A DNA stretch of 64,000 nt from Kribbella capetownensis. Lineage in GTDB: Bacteria; Actinomycetota; Actinomycetes; Propionibacteriales; Kribbellaceae. The notes beneath the pieces were generated by a model. That model worked only from the letters and a program-made list of their open reading frames with translations, was not told the DNA's origin and made no database searches. Position numbers and translations under genes: made by a program. Shown here piece by piece: positions 32,071-40,246 of the stretch; within the stretch, counting starts at the first letter, position 1, and every line of letters starts with the position of its first letter. The DNA lies in NCBI RefSeq assembly GCF_004331485.1, contig NZ_SJKD01000005.1, positions 496,001-560,000 on the forward strand. Direction: 5' to 3'.

Positions 32071-33345
32071 TCAGGCGGTCACGAGTCGGCGTCCGATGCT
32101 CGCGGACATCAGCGCGGCCGCCGCACACAGTCCGCCGGCCAGGTACCAGGCCAGGTTGTAGCTGCCCTGCACGTCGCGGATCGCGCCCGCACCGGTGGCG
32201 GCCAGCGCCGCTCCGATCTGGTGCGACGCGAACACCCAGCCGAACACGATCGGCCCATCCACTCCGAACCACTCCCGGCACAACGCCACCGTCGGCGGCA
32301 CCGTCGCGACCCAGTCGAGGCCGTAGAAGACGATGAACACCCAGACGCTCGGCTGCGCGGTCGGACCGAGCAGCGACGGCAGGATGAGCAGCGACAGCCC
32401 GCGCAGTGAGTAGTAGCCGATCAGCAGGTACCGCGGATCCCATCGGTCCGTCAGCCAGCCGGACACGATCGTCCCGCCGACGTCGAACACACCCACCAGC
32501 GCCAGCAGCGACGCCGCGGTCGTAGCCGGCATGCCATGGTCGTGCGCCGCAGTCACGAAGTGCGTGCCGATCAGGCCGTTGGTCGACGCTCCACAGATCG
32601 CGAACCCACCGGCGAGCAGCCAGAACGCAGGCCGCCGCATCGCGGTCCACAACGCGGTCAGCGCTCGCAGTGCGCTGCTTCCGGTCGACTCGACCCGCTG
32701 TCCGGCCGTGCTCCCCTCCGGAGCGCCGTACGCCGTCAGTCCGACATCGCTCGGGTAGTCGCGGAGGAACAGCAACACCAGCGGTACGACGGCCAGCGCA
32801 GTACCGGCCGCGACCAGGGCCGGCACACGCCAGCCGTAGTCGGTCGCCAGGTTCGCGATCAGCGGCAGGAAGATGAGCTGCCCGGTCGCACCGGCCGCCG
32901 TGAGGATCCCGGTGACCAGTCCGCGGCGGGCGACGAACCAGCGACCGGTGATGGTCGCGACGAAGGTCATGGACATCGATCCGGTGCCGACACCGACGAG
33001 CAGCCCCCAGCAGAGCAGCAACTGCCAGGACGAGTTCATGAAGATCGTCAGACCACTGCCGAGAGCGATCAGCACCAGCGCACCGCTGACCACCCGGCGC
33101 AGACCGAGCCGGTCCATCAACGCCGCGGCGAACGGCGAGATCAGGCCGTACAGCAGCAGGTTGATCGACACCGCCGACGAGATGGTCGCGTGCGACCAAC
33201 CGAACTCGTCGTGCAGCGGGTCGAGTAGCACGCTCGGCACGGACCGGAAGCCGGCGGCCCCGATCAAGGTCACGAACCCAACAGCGGCGACTGCCCAGGC
33301 CAGATGCACCCGGGCAGCCTTCTTCGTCGGCAGAGTCTGCGTCAC
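32071..33345 (-). CDS. MFS transporter (monocarboxylate/oxalate-type)
   Basis: A 12-helix major facilitator of 424 residues. It resembles the OxlT/MCT-like group: PSVLLDPLHDEFGWSHATISSAVSIN (near residues 40-65), then GLLVGVGTGSMSM, and the motif-A-like DRLGLRR. It probably moves a small organic anion across the inner membrane. The frame is open to 33399, but the GTG at 33345 gives the usual short cytosolic N-terminus. The ribosome site is weak. It is divergent from a GlxA-like regulator, with an inverted repeat at 33396-33413 between them, and lies upstream of soxR. Confidence 0.87.
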   Translation of the reverse strand: MTQTLPTKKAARVHLAWAVAAVGFVTLIGAAGFRSVPSVLLDPLHDEFGWSHATISSAVSINLLLYGLISPFAAALMDRLGLRRVVSGALVLIALGSGLTIFMNSSWQLLLCWGLLVGVGTGSMSMTFVATITGRWFVARRGLVTGILTAAGATGQLIFLPLIANLATDYGWRVPALVAAGTALAVVPLVLLFLRDYPSDVGLTAYGAPEGSTAGQRVESTGSSALRALTALWTAMRRPAFWLLAGGFAICGASTNGLIGTHFVTAAHDHGMPATTAASLLALVGVFDVGGTIVSGWLTDRWDPRYLLIGYYSLRGLSLLILPSLLGPTAQPSVWVFIVFYGLDWVATVPPTVALCREWFGVDGPIVFGWVFASHQIGAALAATGAGAIRDVQGSYNLAWYLAGGLCAAAALMSASIGRRLVTA

Positions 33346-33395
33346 CCGCCTAGATTGCCGCCCCGAGGGGCGCCGAACCAGTGGCCGAACCGCCA

Positions 33396-33413
33396 CCATA
33401 TGTCAAGATATGG
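33396..33413. promoter_or_regulatory. 18-bp inverted repeat between MFS and GlxA-like genes
   Basis: CCATAT-GTCAAG-ATATGG has perfect 6-bp arms. It lies 51 bp from the MFS start and ends 2 bp before the ATG at 33416 of the regulator gene. It overlaps the alternative ATG at 33410. It is a candidate operator for the divergent pair. Confidence 0.5.
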
Positions 33414-33415
33414 CC

Positions 33416-34411
33416 ATGACAGCCCGAGGCAAGCGACATCTGGCCGCGGTCGGCCCGCACCGGGTCGCCGTCCTGGCTCTCGAACCGGTGGTCGGCTTCG
33501 ACCTGACCATCCCCCCGGCGGTGCTCGGCGCCGCTGCCCGCGCGGACGGCAAGCCGCTGTACGACGTCCGCGTTTGCGGCCTGGACAAGTCGCCGGTCCG
33601 GACCAGCGCGGGCTTCAGCCTGCTCCCGGAGTACGGGCCCGAGGAGCTCGCCGAGGCCGACACAGTGATCATCCCGGGGACGTACTACCCGAAGCCACGC
33701 AACGAGGGCATCCTGCCCGACGACCTCGCCGCTGCCCTCGCCACCATCCGGCCAGGCACCCGGATCGCGTCGATCTGCACCGGCGCGTTCGTACTCGCCG
33801 CGGGCGGCTATCTGGACGGGCGGCCGGCCACGACGCACTGGAAGCGGGCCGAGCTGTTCCGCCGCATCTACCCGCACACCGACCTGCAGGAGGAGTTGCT
33901 GTTCGTCGACGACGGCGACGTGATCACGTCGGCCGGTCTGGCCGCAGGCGTCGACATGTGCCTGCATCTGATCCGCCGCGACTTCGGTAGCGAGGTCGCC
34001 AACCGCGCTGCGCGGAGCTGCGTCGTACCGCCGTGGAGGGACGGTGGCCAGTCCCAGTTCATCGAGCGCGTCGTACCGGACGAAGGCACCGACGGTACGG
34101 CGCCCACCCGGGCGTGGGCACTGCAGCGGCTCGACGAGGAGCTGACCTTGCCGGGGCTGGCCGCGCACGCCCGGATGAGCGTGCGCACGTTCAGCCGCCG
34201 GTTCAAGGCCGAGACCGGGCAGTCACCAGGGGTCTGGCTGTTGCAGCAGCGCGTGCGGCACGCCTGCGAGCTACTGGAGACGACCGACCTTTCTGTGGAC
34301 CGCGTCGCCGAAGCTGCTGGTCTGGGCACCGCTGCCTCGTTGCGCCACCACCTCCGCTCCGAACTCGGGGTGTCGCCGCTCGCCTACCGCAAGACCTTCC
34401 GTGCCGGCTGA
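33416..34411 (+). CDS. GlxA-type regulator: DJ-1/PfpI domain plus AraC domain
   Basis: A 331-residue transcription factor. The N-terminal roughly 190 residues form a DJ-1/PfpI glutamine-amidotransferase-like domain (LEPVVGFDLTIPPAVLG ... ASICTGAFVLAAGGYLDGR), with the nucleophile-elbow Cys in SICTGAF retained. The C-terminal roughly 100 residues hold two AraC helix-turn-helices (LAAHARMSVRTFSRRFKAETG and VAEAAGLGTAASLRHHLRSELG). The ATG at 33416 is preferred over 33410, which lies in an inverted repeat. The divergent MFS gene is the likely target. Effector unknown. Confidence 0.9.
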   Translation: MTARGKRHLAAVGPHRVAVLALEPVVGFDLTIPPAVLGAAARADGKPLYDVRVCGLDKSPVRTSAGFSLLPEYGPEELAEADTVIIPGTYYPKPRNEGILPDDLAAALATIRPGTRIASICTGAFVLAAGGYLDGRPATTHWKRAELFRRIYPHTDLQEELLFVDDGDVITSAGLAAGVDMCLHLIRRDFGSEVANRAARSCVVPPWRDGGQSQFIERVVPDEGTDGTAPTRAWALQRLDEELTLPGLAAHARMSVRTFSRRFKAETGQSPGVWLLQQRVRHACELLETTDLSVDRVAEAAGLGTAASLRHHLRSELGVSPLAYRKTFRAG

Positions 34412-34428
34412 CAGCATCAGAGCACCAC

Positions 34429-35556
34429 TCAGAGCACTACGAGGTCATGCGGCCGCGTGTTCATCGGCTCGACGCCGTGCTCGGTGACGACCACGATGTC
34501 CTCGATCCGTGCACCCCACCGGCCCGGCTGGTAGATGCCCGGTTCGACGCTGAACGCCATCCCCGGCTCGAGCAGCAGTCCGTTCCCACCGACGATGTAC
34601 GGCTCTTCGTGGACGTCGAGCCCGATGCCATGACCAGTCCGGTGGATGAAGAAGTCGCCAAACCCAGCTGCCGCGATCACGTCCCGGGCCGCTGCGTCGA
34701 TCGACTCCGCGGACACCCCCGGCCGCACCGCGTCCACTGCGGCCTGCTGCGCATCCCGCAGTACGGCGTACGTCGCGGCGACGTCGGCGTCACGCGGTGC
34801 ACCCACGGCGTACGTCCGGGTCGAGTCCGAGTTGTAGCCCTCGGCAACGGGTCCGCCGATGTCGACCACTACGACATCGCCCGCCTCGATGACCCGATCG
34901 GACAGGGCGTGGTGCGGGCTCGCACCGTTCGGTCCGCTGGCGACGATGACGAAGTCCGCCACGACGTGACCCTCCTCGACGATCGCGTCCGCAATGTCCG
35001 CGCCGACCTCCGCCTCGGTCCGGCCGGGCCGCAGCCACTCGCCGACCCGCGCGTGCACGCGGTCTATCGCCGCGCCGGCCTTCCGCAGAGCCTCGACCTC
35101 CGCCGCGTCCTTCCGCATCCGCAGCTCACGCACGATCGGCCCGCCCAGAGTCTGCTCTGCCTTGGGCAGCGCGTCCCGCATCGCGAGCACATGCAGCGCA
35201 GGCGTGAAGTCGCTGACCGCCACCCGGTCCGAACCGCGCAGCCGGTCTGCGACCAGGCCGTACGCATCGTCACCGTCCACCCACGTGACGACCTCGACCC
35301 CGAGTTCCTCCAGCGGCAGGCCGTCGTACCCAGGCGCTTCCAGCTTCGGTACGACGAGCGCCGGGGCGCCGTCGGCGGGGATCACCAAGGTGGTGAGCCG
35401 CTCGAAGGATCCGCCGGGCTGACCGATGAGATAGCGCAGGTCGGAACCCGGCGCGATGAGCAGGCCGGTGCCGGCCGCTGCCTCTCGGGCGCGCTCCAGG
35501 CGGGAACGGAGAACCGCGGATTCAGGGACAGGACCAAGGGGTGAGCGACGAGCCAT
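34429..35556 (-). CDS. M24-family Xaa-Pro peptidase
   Basis: A 375-residue creatinase/prolidase-type peptidase. The N-terminal creatinase domain spans about residues 10-140. The catalytic pita-bread domain has all five metal ligands: Asp in VVVDIGG, Asp in NSDSTRT, His in RTGHGIG, Glu in SVEPG and Glu in RIEDIV. It is cytosolic and predicted to cleave Xaa-Pro bonds in short peptides. The frame is open to 35640, but the ATG at 35556 gives the normal start and avoids overlap with the divergent hydrolase gene. It converges on the GlxA-like gene (17-bp gap). Confidence 0.92.
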   Translation of the reverse strand: MARRSPLGPVPESAVLRSRLERAREAAAGTGLLIAPGSDLRYLIGQPGGSFERLTTLVIPADGAPALVVPKLEAPGYDGLPLEELGVEVVTWVDGDDAYGLVADRLRGSDRVAVSDFTPALHVLAMRDALPKAEQTLGGPIVRELRMRKDAAEVEALRKAGAAIDRVHARVGEWLRPGRTEAEVGADIADAIVEEGHVVADFVIVASGPNGASPHHALSDRVIEAGDVVVVDIGGPVAEGYNSDSTRTYAVGAPRDADVAATYAVLRDAQQAAVDAVRPGVSAESIDAAARDVIAAAGFGDFFIHRTGHGIGLDVHEEPYIVGGNGLLLEPGMAFSVEPGIYQPGRWGARIEDIVVVTEHGVEPMNTRPHDLVVL

Positions 35557-35633
35557 GAGGTCGACTCTAGAACTGTCGGCGGCGATTGCTACAACTTGTT
35601 TCGCCCTGATCGGCTTGGCGAAAGGCGATTCTG

Positions 35634-36452
35634 ATGACACTGCACCACGTGTCCTACGGTGACGGCACTCCCGTGCTGGCGTTGCACGGCTGGAGTCCCG
35701 ACCATCGGCTGATGACCGGCTGCCTCGAGCCGATCTTCACCGACCTGCCCGGCTATCGCCGGCTCTACCCCGACCTGCCCGGCATGGGGCAGAGCCCGGC
35801 CGGCGACATCGACAGCTCGGACGGGATCCTCGCGGCCGTGCAGACCTTCATCGACGAGCAGATCGGCACCGAGCCCTTCCTGCTCATCGGCGAGTCGTAC
35901 GGCGGCTACCTGGCGCGGGCCCTGGCTCGGGAGAGACCGGAGCAGGTGCTCGGTCTCAGCCTGATCTGCCCGATCGGCACAGTCGTCGAGAACGCTGACC
36001 GCACCGTGCCCGAGCACGTCGTACTGCGATCGGAACCAGGTGTCGTCGAGTCACTGACCGACGGCGAGGACTTCACCGAGCTGGCCGTCGTACAGACGGC
36101 CGCGGCCTTGGCGGCGTACCGGAAGGACATCGCGCCCGGGCTTGCGATCGCCGACAACGAGGCACTCGCGCGCATCCTGGCGAAGCGCACGCTGACGGTC
36201 GATCCGGAGAGCGGTCCCGCCTACACGCGGCCGACACTGATCCTCTGCGGCCGGCAGGACTCGGTCACCGGTTACGAGGACACCTATGTCCTGCTCCCCC
36301 ACTACCCGCGGGCGAGCTTCACCATCCTGGATGTCGCCGGGCACAACCTCCAGGTCGAGCAACCTAAGCTGTTCGCTGCTCTGATCCGCGAGTGGGTGCA
36401 GCGAGTTGCCGACGACGCGCAGGGCCTGCCGCAGGCAGCTACCAGCGGGTAA
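35634..36452 (+). CDS. Alpha/beta-fold hydrolase
   Basis: A 272-residue hydrolase with the oxyanion-hole LHGWSPDHR, nucleophile Ser88 (GESYGG), Asp209 (GRQDSVTG) and His237 (AGHNLQVE). These form a complete catalytic triad. There is no signal peptide. The ATG at 35634 has a GAAAGGCG ribosome site. It is followed by an SDR gene after 10 bp. The substrate (ester, amide or C-C bond) cannot be assigned. Confidence 0.87.
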   Translation: MTLHHVSYGDGTPVLALHGWSPDHRLMTGCLEPIFTDLPGYRRLYPDLPGMGQSPAGDIDSSDGILAAVQTFIDEQIGTEPFLLIGESYGGYLARALARERPEQVLGLSLICPIGTVVENADRTVPEHVVLRSEPGVVESLTDGEDFTELAVVQTAAALAAYRKDIAPGLAIADNEALARILAKRTLTVDPESGPAYTRPTLILCGRQDSVTGYEDTYVLLPHYPRASFTILDVAGHNLQVEQPKLFAALIREWVQRVADDAQGLPQAATSG

Positions 36453-36462
36453 TGTCACTGGC

Positions 36463-37353
36463 ATGGTGACTGGGAAGCGGTCGATCGGGTGGTCGTTGCT
36501 TGTCGCGCTGACCAATGGCCGGGCGCGGATAGCCGACGACCAGCTGGCCGCTGCAGTCCGTGGCCAGGTGATCCTGGTGACCGGATCGTCGTACGGGATC
36601 GGTGAGGCGACCGCGCGGCGACTCGCGCGGGCCGGTGCGACCGTGCTGCTGGTGGCCCGGACGGCCGAACAACTGGAGGTGGTGGCCGGCGAGATCCGGG
36701 CAGCGGGCGGTACGGCGTTTGTGTACCCCACCAACCTGGCCGATCCGGTTTCCGTCGAGGAGCTCGTGCGTGCACTGCTGGCCGAGCACGGACATGTTGA
36801 CGTGCTCGTGAGCAACGCGGGCAAGTCCATCCGCCGGTCGATCGCGGACTCGTATCAGCGCTTCCACGACATCGAGCGGACGAACGCGGTGAACTACCTC
36901 GGCCCAGCGAAGCTCGTCCTCGAGCTGCTGCCGTCGATGCGCGAACGCCGCTCGGGCCACATCGTGAACGTCTCGACCGCCGGCGTACGGACACCGCCGA
37001 TCGCGCGCTGGTCCGCGTACCTCGCCTCGAAGAGCGCGTTCGACGTCTGGCTGCGGTCGGTGGCGCAGGAGATCCGCGGCGACGGGGTCACCACGTCGAC
37101 CGTCTACATGGGTCTCGTGCACACGCGGATGAGCGAGCCGACCCCACTGCTGAACAAGATGCCCGGACTGTCACCGGAGCAGGCGGCCGACCAGGTGTGT
37201 ACGGCGGTCGCCGAGCGGCCGCACAACATCACTCCACCGATGGTCAGGCCGGCCGATGCCCTGGGCAACCTGTTGCGGGTGCCGACCGATCGGCTCTCCG
37301 AGCAGTACTTCCGACGGACCGACGGACGATCGAAACGCAGGGGACAGCCATGA
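36463..37353 (+). CDS. Short-chain dehydrogenase coupled to an acyl-CoA ligase
   Basis: A 296-residue SDR. The cofactor motif TGSSYGIG is near residue 37, SNAG replaces NNAG near 117, and the catalytic YLASK is near 187. An extended N-terminus and a C-terminal tail (TDGRSKRRG) match the SDR found beside long-chain acyl-CoA ligases in Actinobacteria. The ATG at 36463 is preceded 7 bp upstream by TAATGT, a -10-like hexamer, so a leaderless transcript is plausible. It overlaps the ligase gene by 4 bp (ATGA). Together they suggest processing of a fatty or other acyl chain. Confidence 0.88.
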   Translation: MVTGKRSIGWSLLVALTNGRARIADDQLAAAVRGQVILVTGSSYGIGEATARRLARAGATVLLVARTAEQLEVVAGEIRAAGGTAFVYPTNLADPVSVEELVRALLAEHGHVDVLVSNAGKSIRRSIADSYQRFHDIERTNAVNYLGPAKLVLELLPSMRERRSGHIVNVSTAGVRTPPIARWSAYLASKSAFDVWLRSVAQEIRGDGVTTSTVYMGLVHTRMSEPTPLLNKMPGLSPEQAADQVCTAVAERPHNITPPMVRPADALGNLLRVPTDRLSEQYFRRTDGRSKRRGQP

Positions 37354-38954
37354 GGGCGCCGCGACCGATCGCGCCGATCCGTCCGCCGGAGTGGCTGGTC
37401 CAGGGTGCAGCCGAGGTCGGTGGCGTGTCCGTCGCCTTGCTCAAGTCCGGCGTCTGGCGGTCCGCACGACCCTCGCACCTGATCGGGATCGAGCGTGCGC
37501 TGCGGCACTGGGGCCAGTCGATGGCCGCACTGGGCGTGATCGCCGCGATCCGCTACCCCGATCGCGTCGCGGTGATCGACGAGGACGGCAGTACGACCTA
37601 CGCCGAGCTTGACCACCGGTGCGAACGGATCGCCGCGGCCCTGCACGCCCAGCACAAGATCGTTGCCGGCAGCAAGGTCGCGGTCCTGTGCCGGAACCAT
37701 CGTGGCTTCCTGGAGGCCACGCTGTCCGCGTCCCGGGTGGGAGCGGATGTGTTGTTCGTGAACACCGAGTTCGCTCCCCCGCAGCTGGCCGCGGTCCTGG
37801 AGCGGCATCGACCCGATCTGCTCATCCACGACGCGGAGTTCAACCCTCCGGCGGACATCCCGTCGGTGCTCTCGGACCTCGACGAGCTCGCCGGCTCAGA
37901 TGCGCCCGAAGCGCCAAAGCCGGATTCACCGGGCCACATCACGATTCTCACCTCGGGCACGACCGGGACGCCGAAGGCCGCGCCGCGGGTGCCGACCGCG
38001 CTCGGCCTCGCCGGACTGACCGCGAGTGCGCTCAACCGCATCGGGCTACGGCCGGGCGAGCCGATGGTGATCTGCCCGCCACTGTTCCACGGACTCGGCC
38101 TGCTGACGTCGATGCTCGCGCTCTTCCTGGGTTCGCCACTCGTGCTCGCCCGCCGGTTCGACGCCGACGCGGTGCTCGCCTCGGTCGAACGGACGCGGGC
38201 GGGCTCGATGGTCGCCGTACCGGTGATGCTGCGGCGGATGCTGGAGCTCGGCCCGACCGAGATCGCGACCCACGAACTGCGGTCGCTGCGGGCGGTGATC
38301 TCCGGAGCGTCTGCGCTAGGTGCACCGCTGGCCGAGCGGTTCATCACGCAGTTCGGGCCGGTGTTGTGTGACGCGTACGGATCGAGCGAGGTCGGCATCG
38401 CGACGATCGCGACGTCCGCCGACCTGATCGCCGCGCCCGGGACGGTCGGACGGCCGTGTCTCGGCAGCTCGATCCGGATCCTCGACGACAACGACCGGCC
38501 GGTGCCGACCGGCGAGACCGGACGGATCTTCGCCGGCGGCGGGCTGGTGTTCGGCGGATACTCCGATGGCTCGAGTAAGACGGTCGTCAATGGGCGGATG
38601 AGTACCGGGGATCTGGGCCACCTGGACCGGTTCGGCCGGTTGTTCGTCGACGGCCGTGAGGACGACATGATCGTGTCAGGCGGCGAGAACGTGTACCCGG
38701 TCGAGGTCGAGGAGTGCCTGGCCAGTCACCCCGCGGTCGCCGAGGCTGCGGTGGTCGGCGTACCGGACGAGGAGTTCGGTCAACGCCTGATCGCGTACGT
38801 CGTACTGCGCGAACCGGTGTCGGAGGGCGACCTGATGGCTCACGTCCGCGCGAACCTCGCCCGCTACAAGACGCCGCGCGAGATCCGCATCGTCGACGAG
38901 TTCCCGCGGAACGCCACCGGCAAGATTCTTCGCCATCGGCTACTCGACGGCTAG
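37350..38954 (+). CDS. AMP-dependent acyl-CoA synthetase/ligase
   Basis: A 534-residue adenylate-forming enzyme. The phosphate loop LTSGTTGTPKAAP is near residue 205, DAYGSSEVG is the adenine-binding region, TGDLGH and DGREDDMIVSGGENVYPVEVE follow, and the catalytic Lys is in PRNATGKILR. It should activate a carboxylate as acyl-AMP and transfer it to CoA. The ATG at 37350 overlaps the SDR stop. The frame is open further upstream within the SDR gene, but without a better start. It overlaps the opposing LLM gene by 15 bp. Confidence 0.92.
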   Translation: MRAPRPIAPIRPPEWLVQGAAEVGGVSVALLKSGVWRSARPSHLIGIERALRHWGQSMAALGVIAAIRYPDRVAVIDEDGSTTYAELDHRCERIAAALHAQHKIVAGSKVAVLCRNHRGFLEATLSASRVGADVLFVNTEFAPPQLAAVLERHRPDLLIHDAEFNPPADIPSVLSDLDELAGSDAPEAPKPDSPGHITILTSGTTGTPKAAPRVPTALGLAGLTASALNRIGLRPGEPMVICPPLFHGLGLLTSMLALFLGSPLVLARRFDADAVLASVERTRAGSMVAVPVMLRRMLELGPTEIATHELRSLRAVISGASALGAPLAERFITQFGPVLCDAYGSSEVGIATIATSADLIAAPGTVGRPCLGSSIRILDDNDRPVPTGETGRIFAGGGLVFGGYSDGSSKTVVNGRMSTGDLGHLDRFGRLFVDGREDDMIVSGGENVYPVEVEECLASHPAVAEAAVVGVPDEEFGQRLIAYVVLREPVSEGDLMAHVRANLARYKTPREIRIVDEFPRNATGKILRHRLLDG

Positions 38955-39734
38955 CCGGAAAGCATCGCGGAACCGGGTCATCCGGTCCACCGTGTGCTCG
39001 GGGTCGCCGAAGAAGACCGCCAGGGTCTCGGCGCCGGCCGCGGTGAGTTCGGCGCCCAACCGAACGGCGTCATCGAATTCTGAGTCCGGGCCGTACCAGT
39101 GCAGGCGGCTGCCGACCGTGACGTGGCGGTCGGTCTGAGCGCGGAGCTTGGCGACGGCCGCGGCGAAGGACGGCGCATCGAGGCCCAGTGCCTGCCACTC
39201 CTCGCCGAAGCGTGCGGCCCGACGAAGGGCGGGCGCGCTGTCGCCACCGACCATGATCGGGAGCGGGGCGCGCGGCTTCGGCTCGAAGACACCACCGCGG
39301 TCCTCACCGGCGAACAGGCCCCGGATGATCTCCAGCGACTCGTCCGTACGTCGCCCCCGCTCGCGGAACGGAGCACCGACCGCCGCGAACTCTTTCTCGG
39401 TCCACCCCACGCCGACGCCGAGCACCACTCGCTCGCCGGACAGCCGATGCAGGGTGGCTGCCTGCTTCGCGACGACGTACGGGTTGCGCAGCGGCAGGAT
39501 CATCACCGAGGTCCCGAACCGGATCCGCGTCGTCCGCGCCGCGAGGTAGCCGATCGTCACCAGTGGCTCGTACACCCCGCCGTACTCCGATCCGAACTCA
39601 CCCGGCGGCAGGATGTGGTCGGGCAACCACGCCGTACCGTAGCCGAGCTCCTCCGCGGCCTTGGCCAGCTCGACCAGCCGCTCGGGTGGCATGGTCGCCG
39701 ATTCGTCAGGCAGCACCACTTGCAGTTCGACCAT
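38940..39734 (-). CDS. LLM-class (F420-type) oxidoreductase
   Basis: A 264-residue luciferase-like TIM-barrel protein. Family patterns are the N-terminal LAKAAEELGYGTAWLPDH, then RIRFGTSVMILPLRNP and GVGVGWTEKEF. Such proteins in Actinobacteria usually use F420, though FMN cannot be excluded from sequence. The substrate is unknown. The gene converges on the acyl-CoA ligase (15-bp overlap) and is divergent from the universal stress protein. Confidence 0.87.
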   Translation of the reverse strand: MVELQVVLPDESATMPPERLVELAKAAEELGYGTAWLPDHILPPGEFGSEYGGVYEPLVTIGYLAARTTRIRFGTSVMILPLRNPYVVAKQAATLHRLSGERVVLGVGVGWTEKEFAAVGAPFRERGRRTDESLEIIRGLFAGEDRGGVFEPKPRAPLPIMVGGDSAPALRRAARFGEEWQALGLDAPSFAAAVAKLRAQTDRHVTVGSRLHWYGPDSEFDDAVRLGAELTAAGAETLAVFFGDPEHTVDRMTRFRDAFRLAVE

Positions 39735-39801
39735 GCGGTCGACGCTATCGCCTCACACCGATGTCAGAGTCAAGCTGGTCCTGAGATGGGAGAGTGAGCC
39801 T

Positions 39802-40203
39802 GTGAAGATCCTGGTCGGTTATGTGCCAACTCCCGAGGGTGAGGCCGCGCTCACGGTGGCGGCTGCCGAGGCGGAGCTGCGGGGGGCGTCGGTACTACTG
39901 CTGAACACCAGCCGTGGCGACGCGTACATCGACGCTCGCTATGCCAACGCTGAGGAGCTAGCCGCGGCCGAGGCTCGGCTTCGGGAGCTGGGCGTCGAGG
40001 TGACGATCCAGCAGGCGGTTTCCTCGGGTGACGTAGCCGGCGAGCTCCTCAAGGCCGCCGCGGCCGAGGAGGTCGGCCTGATCGTCCTCGGCCTCCGCCG
40101 CCGCAGCCCCGTCGGCAAACTCATCCTCGGCAGCACCGCCCAAAGAGTCCTCCTCGAATCCCCAGTCCCCGTCCTGGCAGTCAAAGCCCAAACCACCGAC
40201 TAA
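39802..40203 (+). CDS. Universal stress protein
   Basis: A 133-residue single UspA domain. The beta-1 start KILVGYVPTPEGEAAL and the ATP-binding pattern G-x2-G-x9-G-(S/T), seen as PVGKLILGSTAQRVL, are present, so it should bind ATP. The GTG at 39802 has GGGAG about 8 bases upstream. It stands alone between the LLM gene (divergent) and hrpA. The role is probably stress survival; no partner is indicated. Confidence 0.88.
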   Translation: MKILVGYVPTPEGEAALTVAAAEAELRGASVLLLNTSRGDAYIDARYANAEELAAAEARLRELGVEVTIQQAVSSGDVAGELLKAAAAEEVGLIVLGLRRRSPVGKLILGSTAQRVLLESPVPVLAVKAQTTD

Positions 40204-40246
40204 ACCGGGTGAGGGGCTGGGGTCGGGCGCCTAAACTGGTGGGGTT

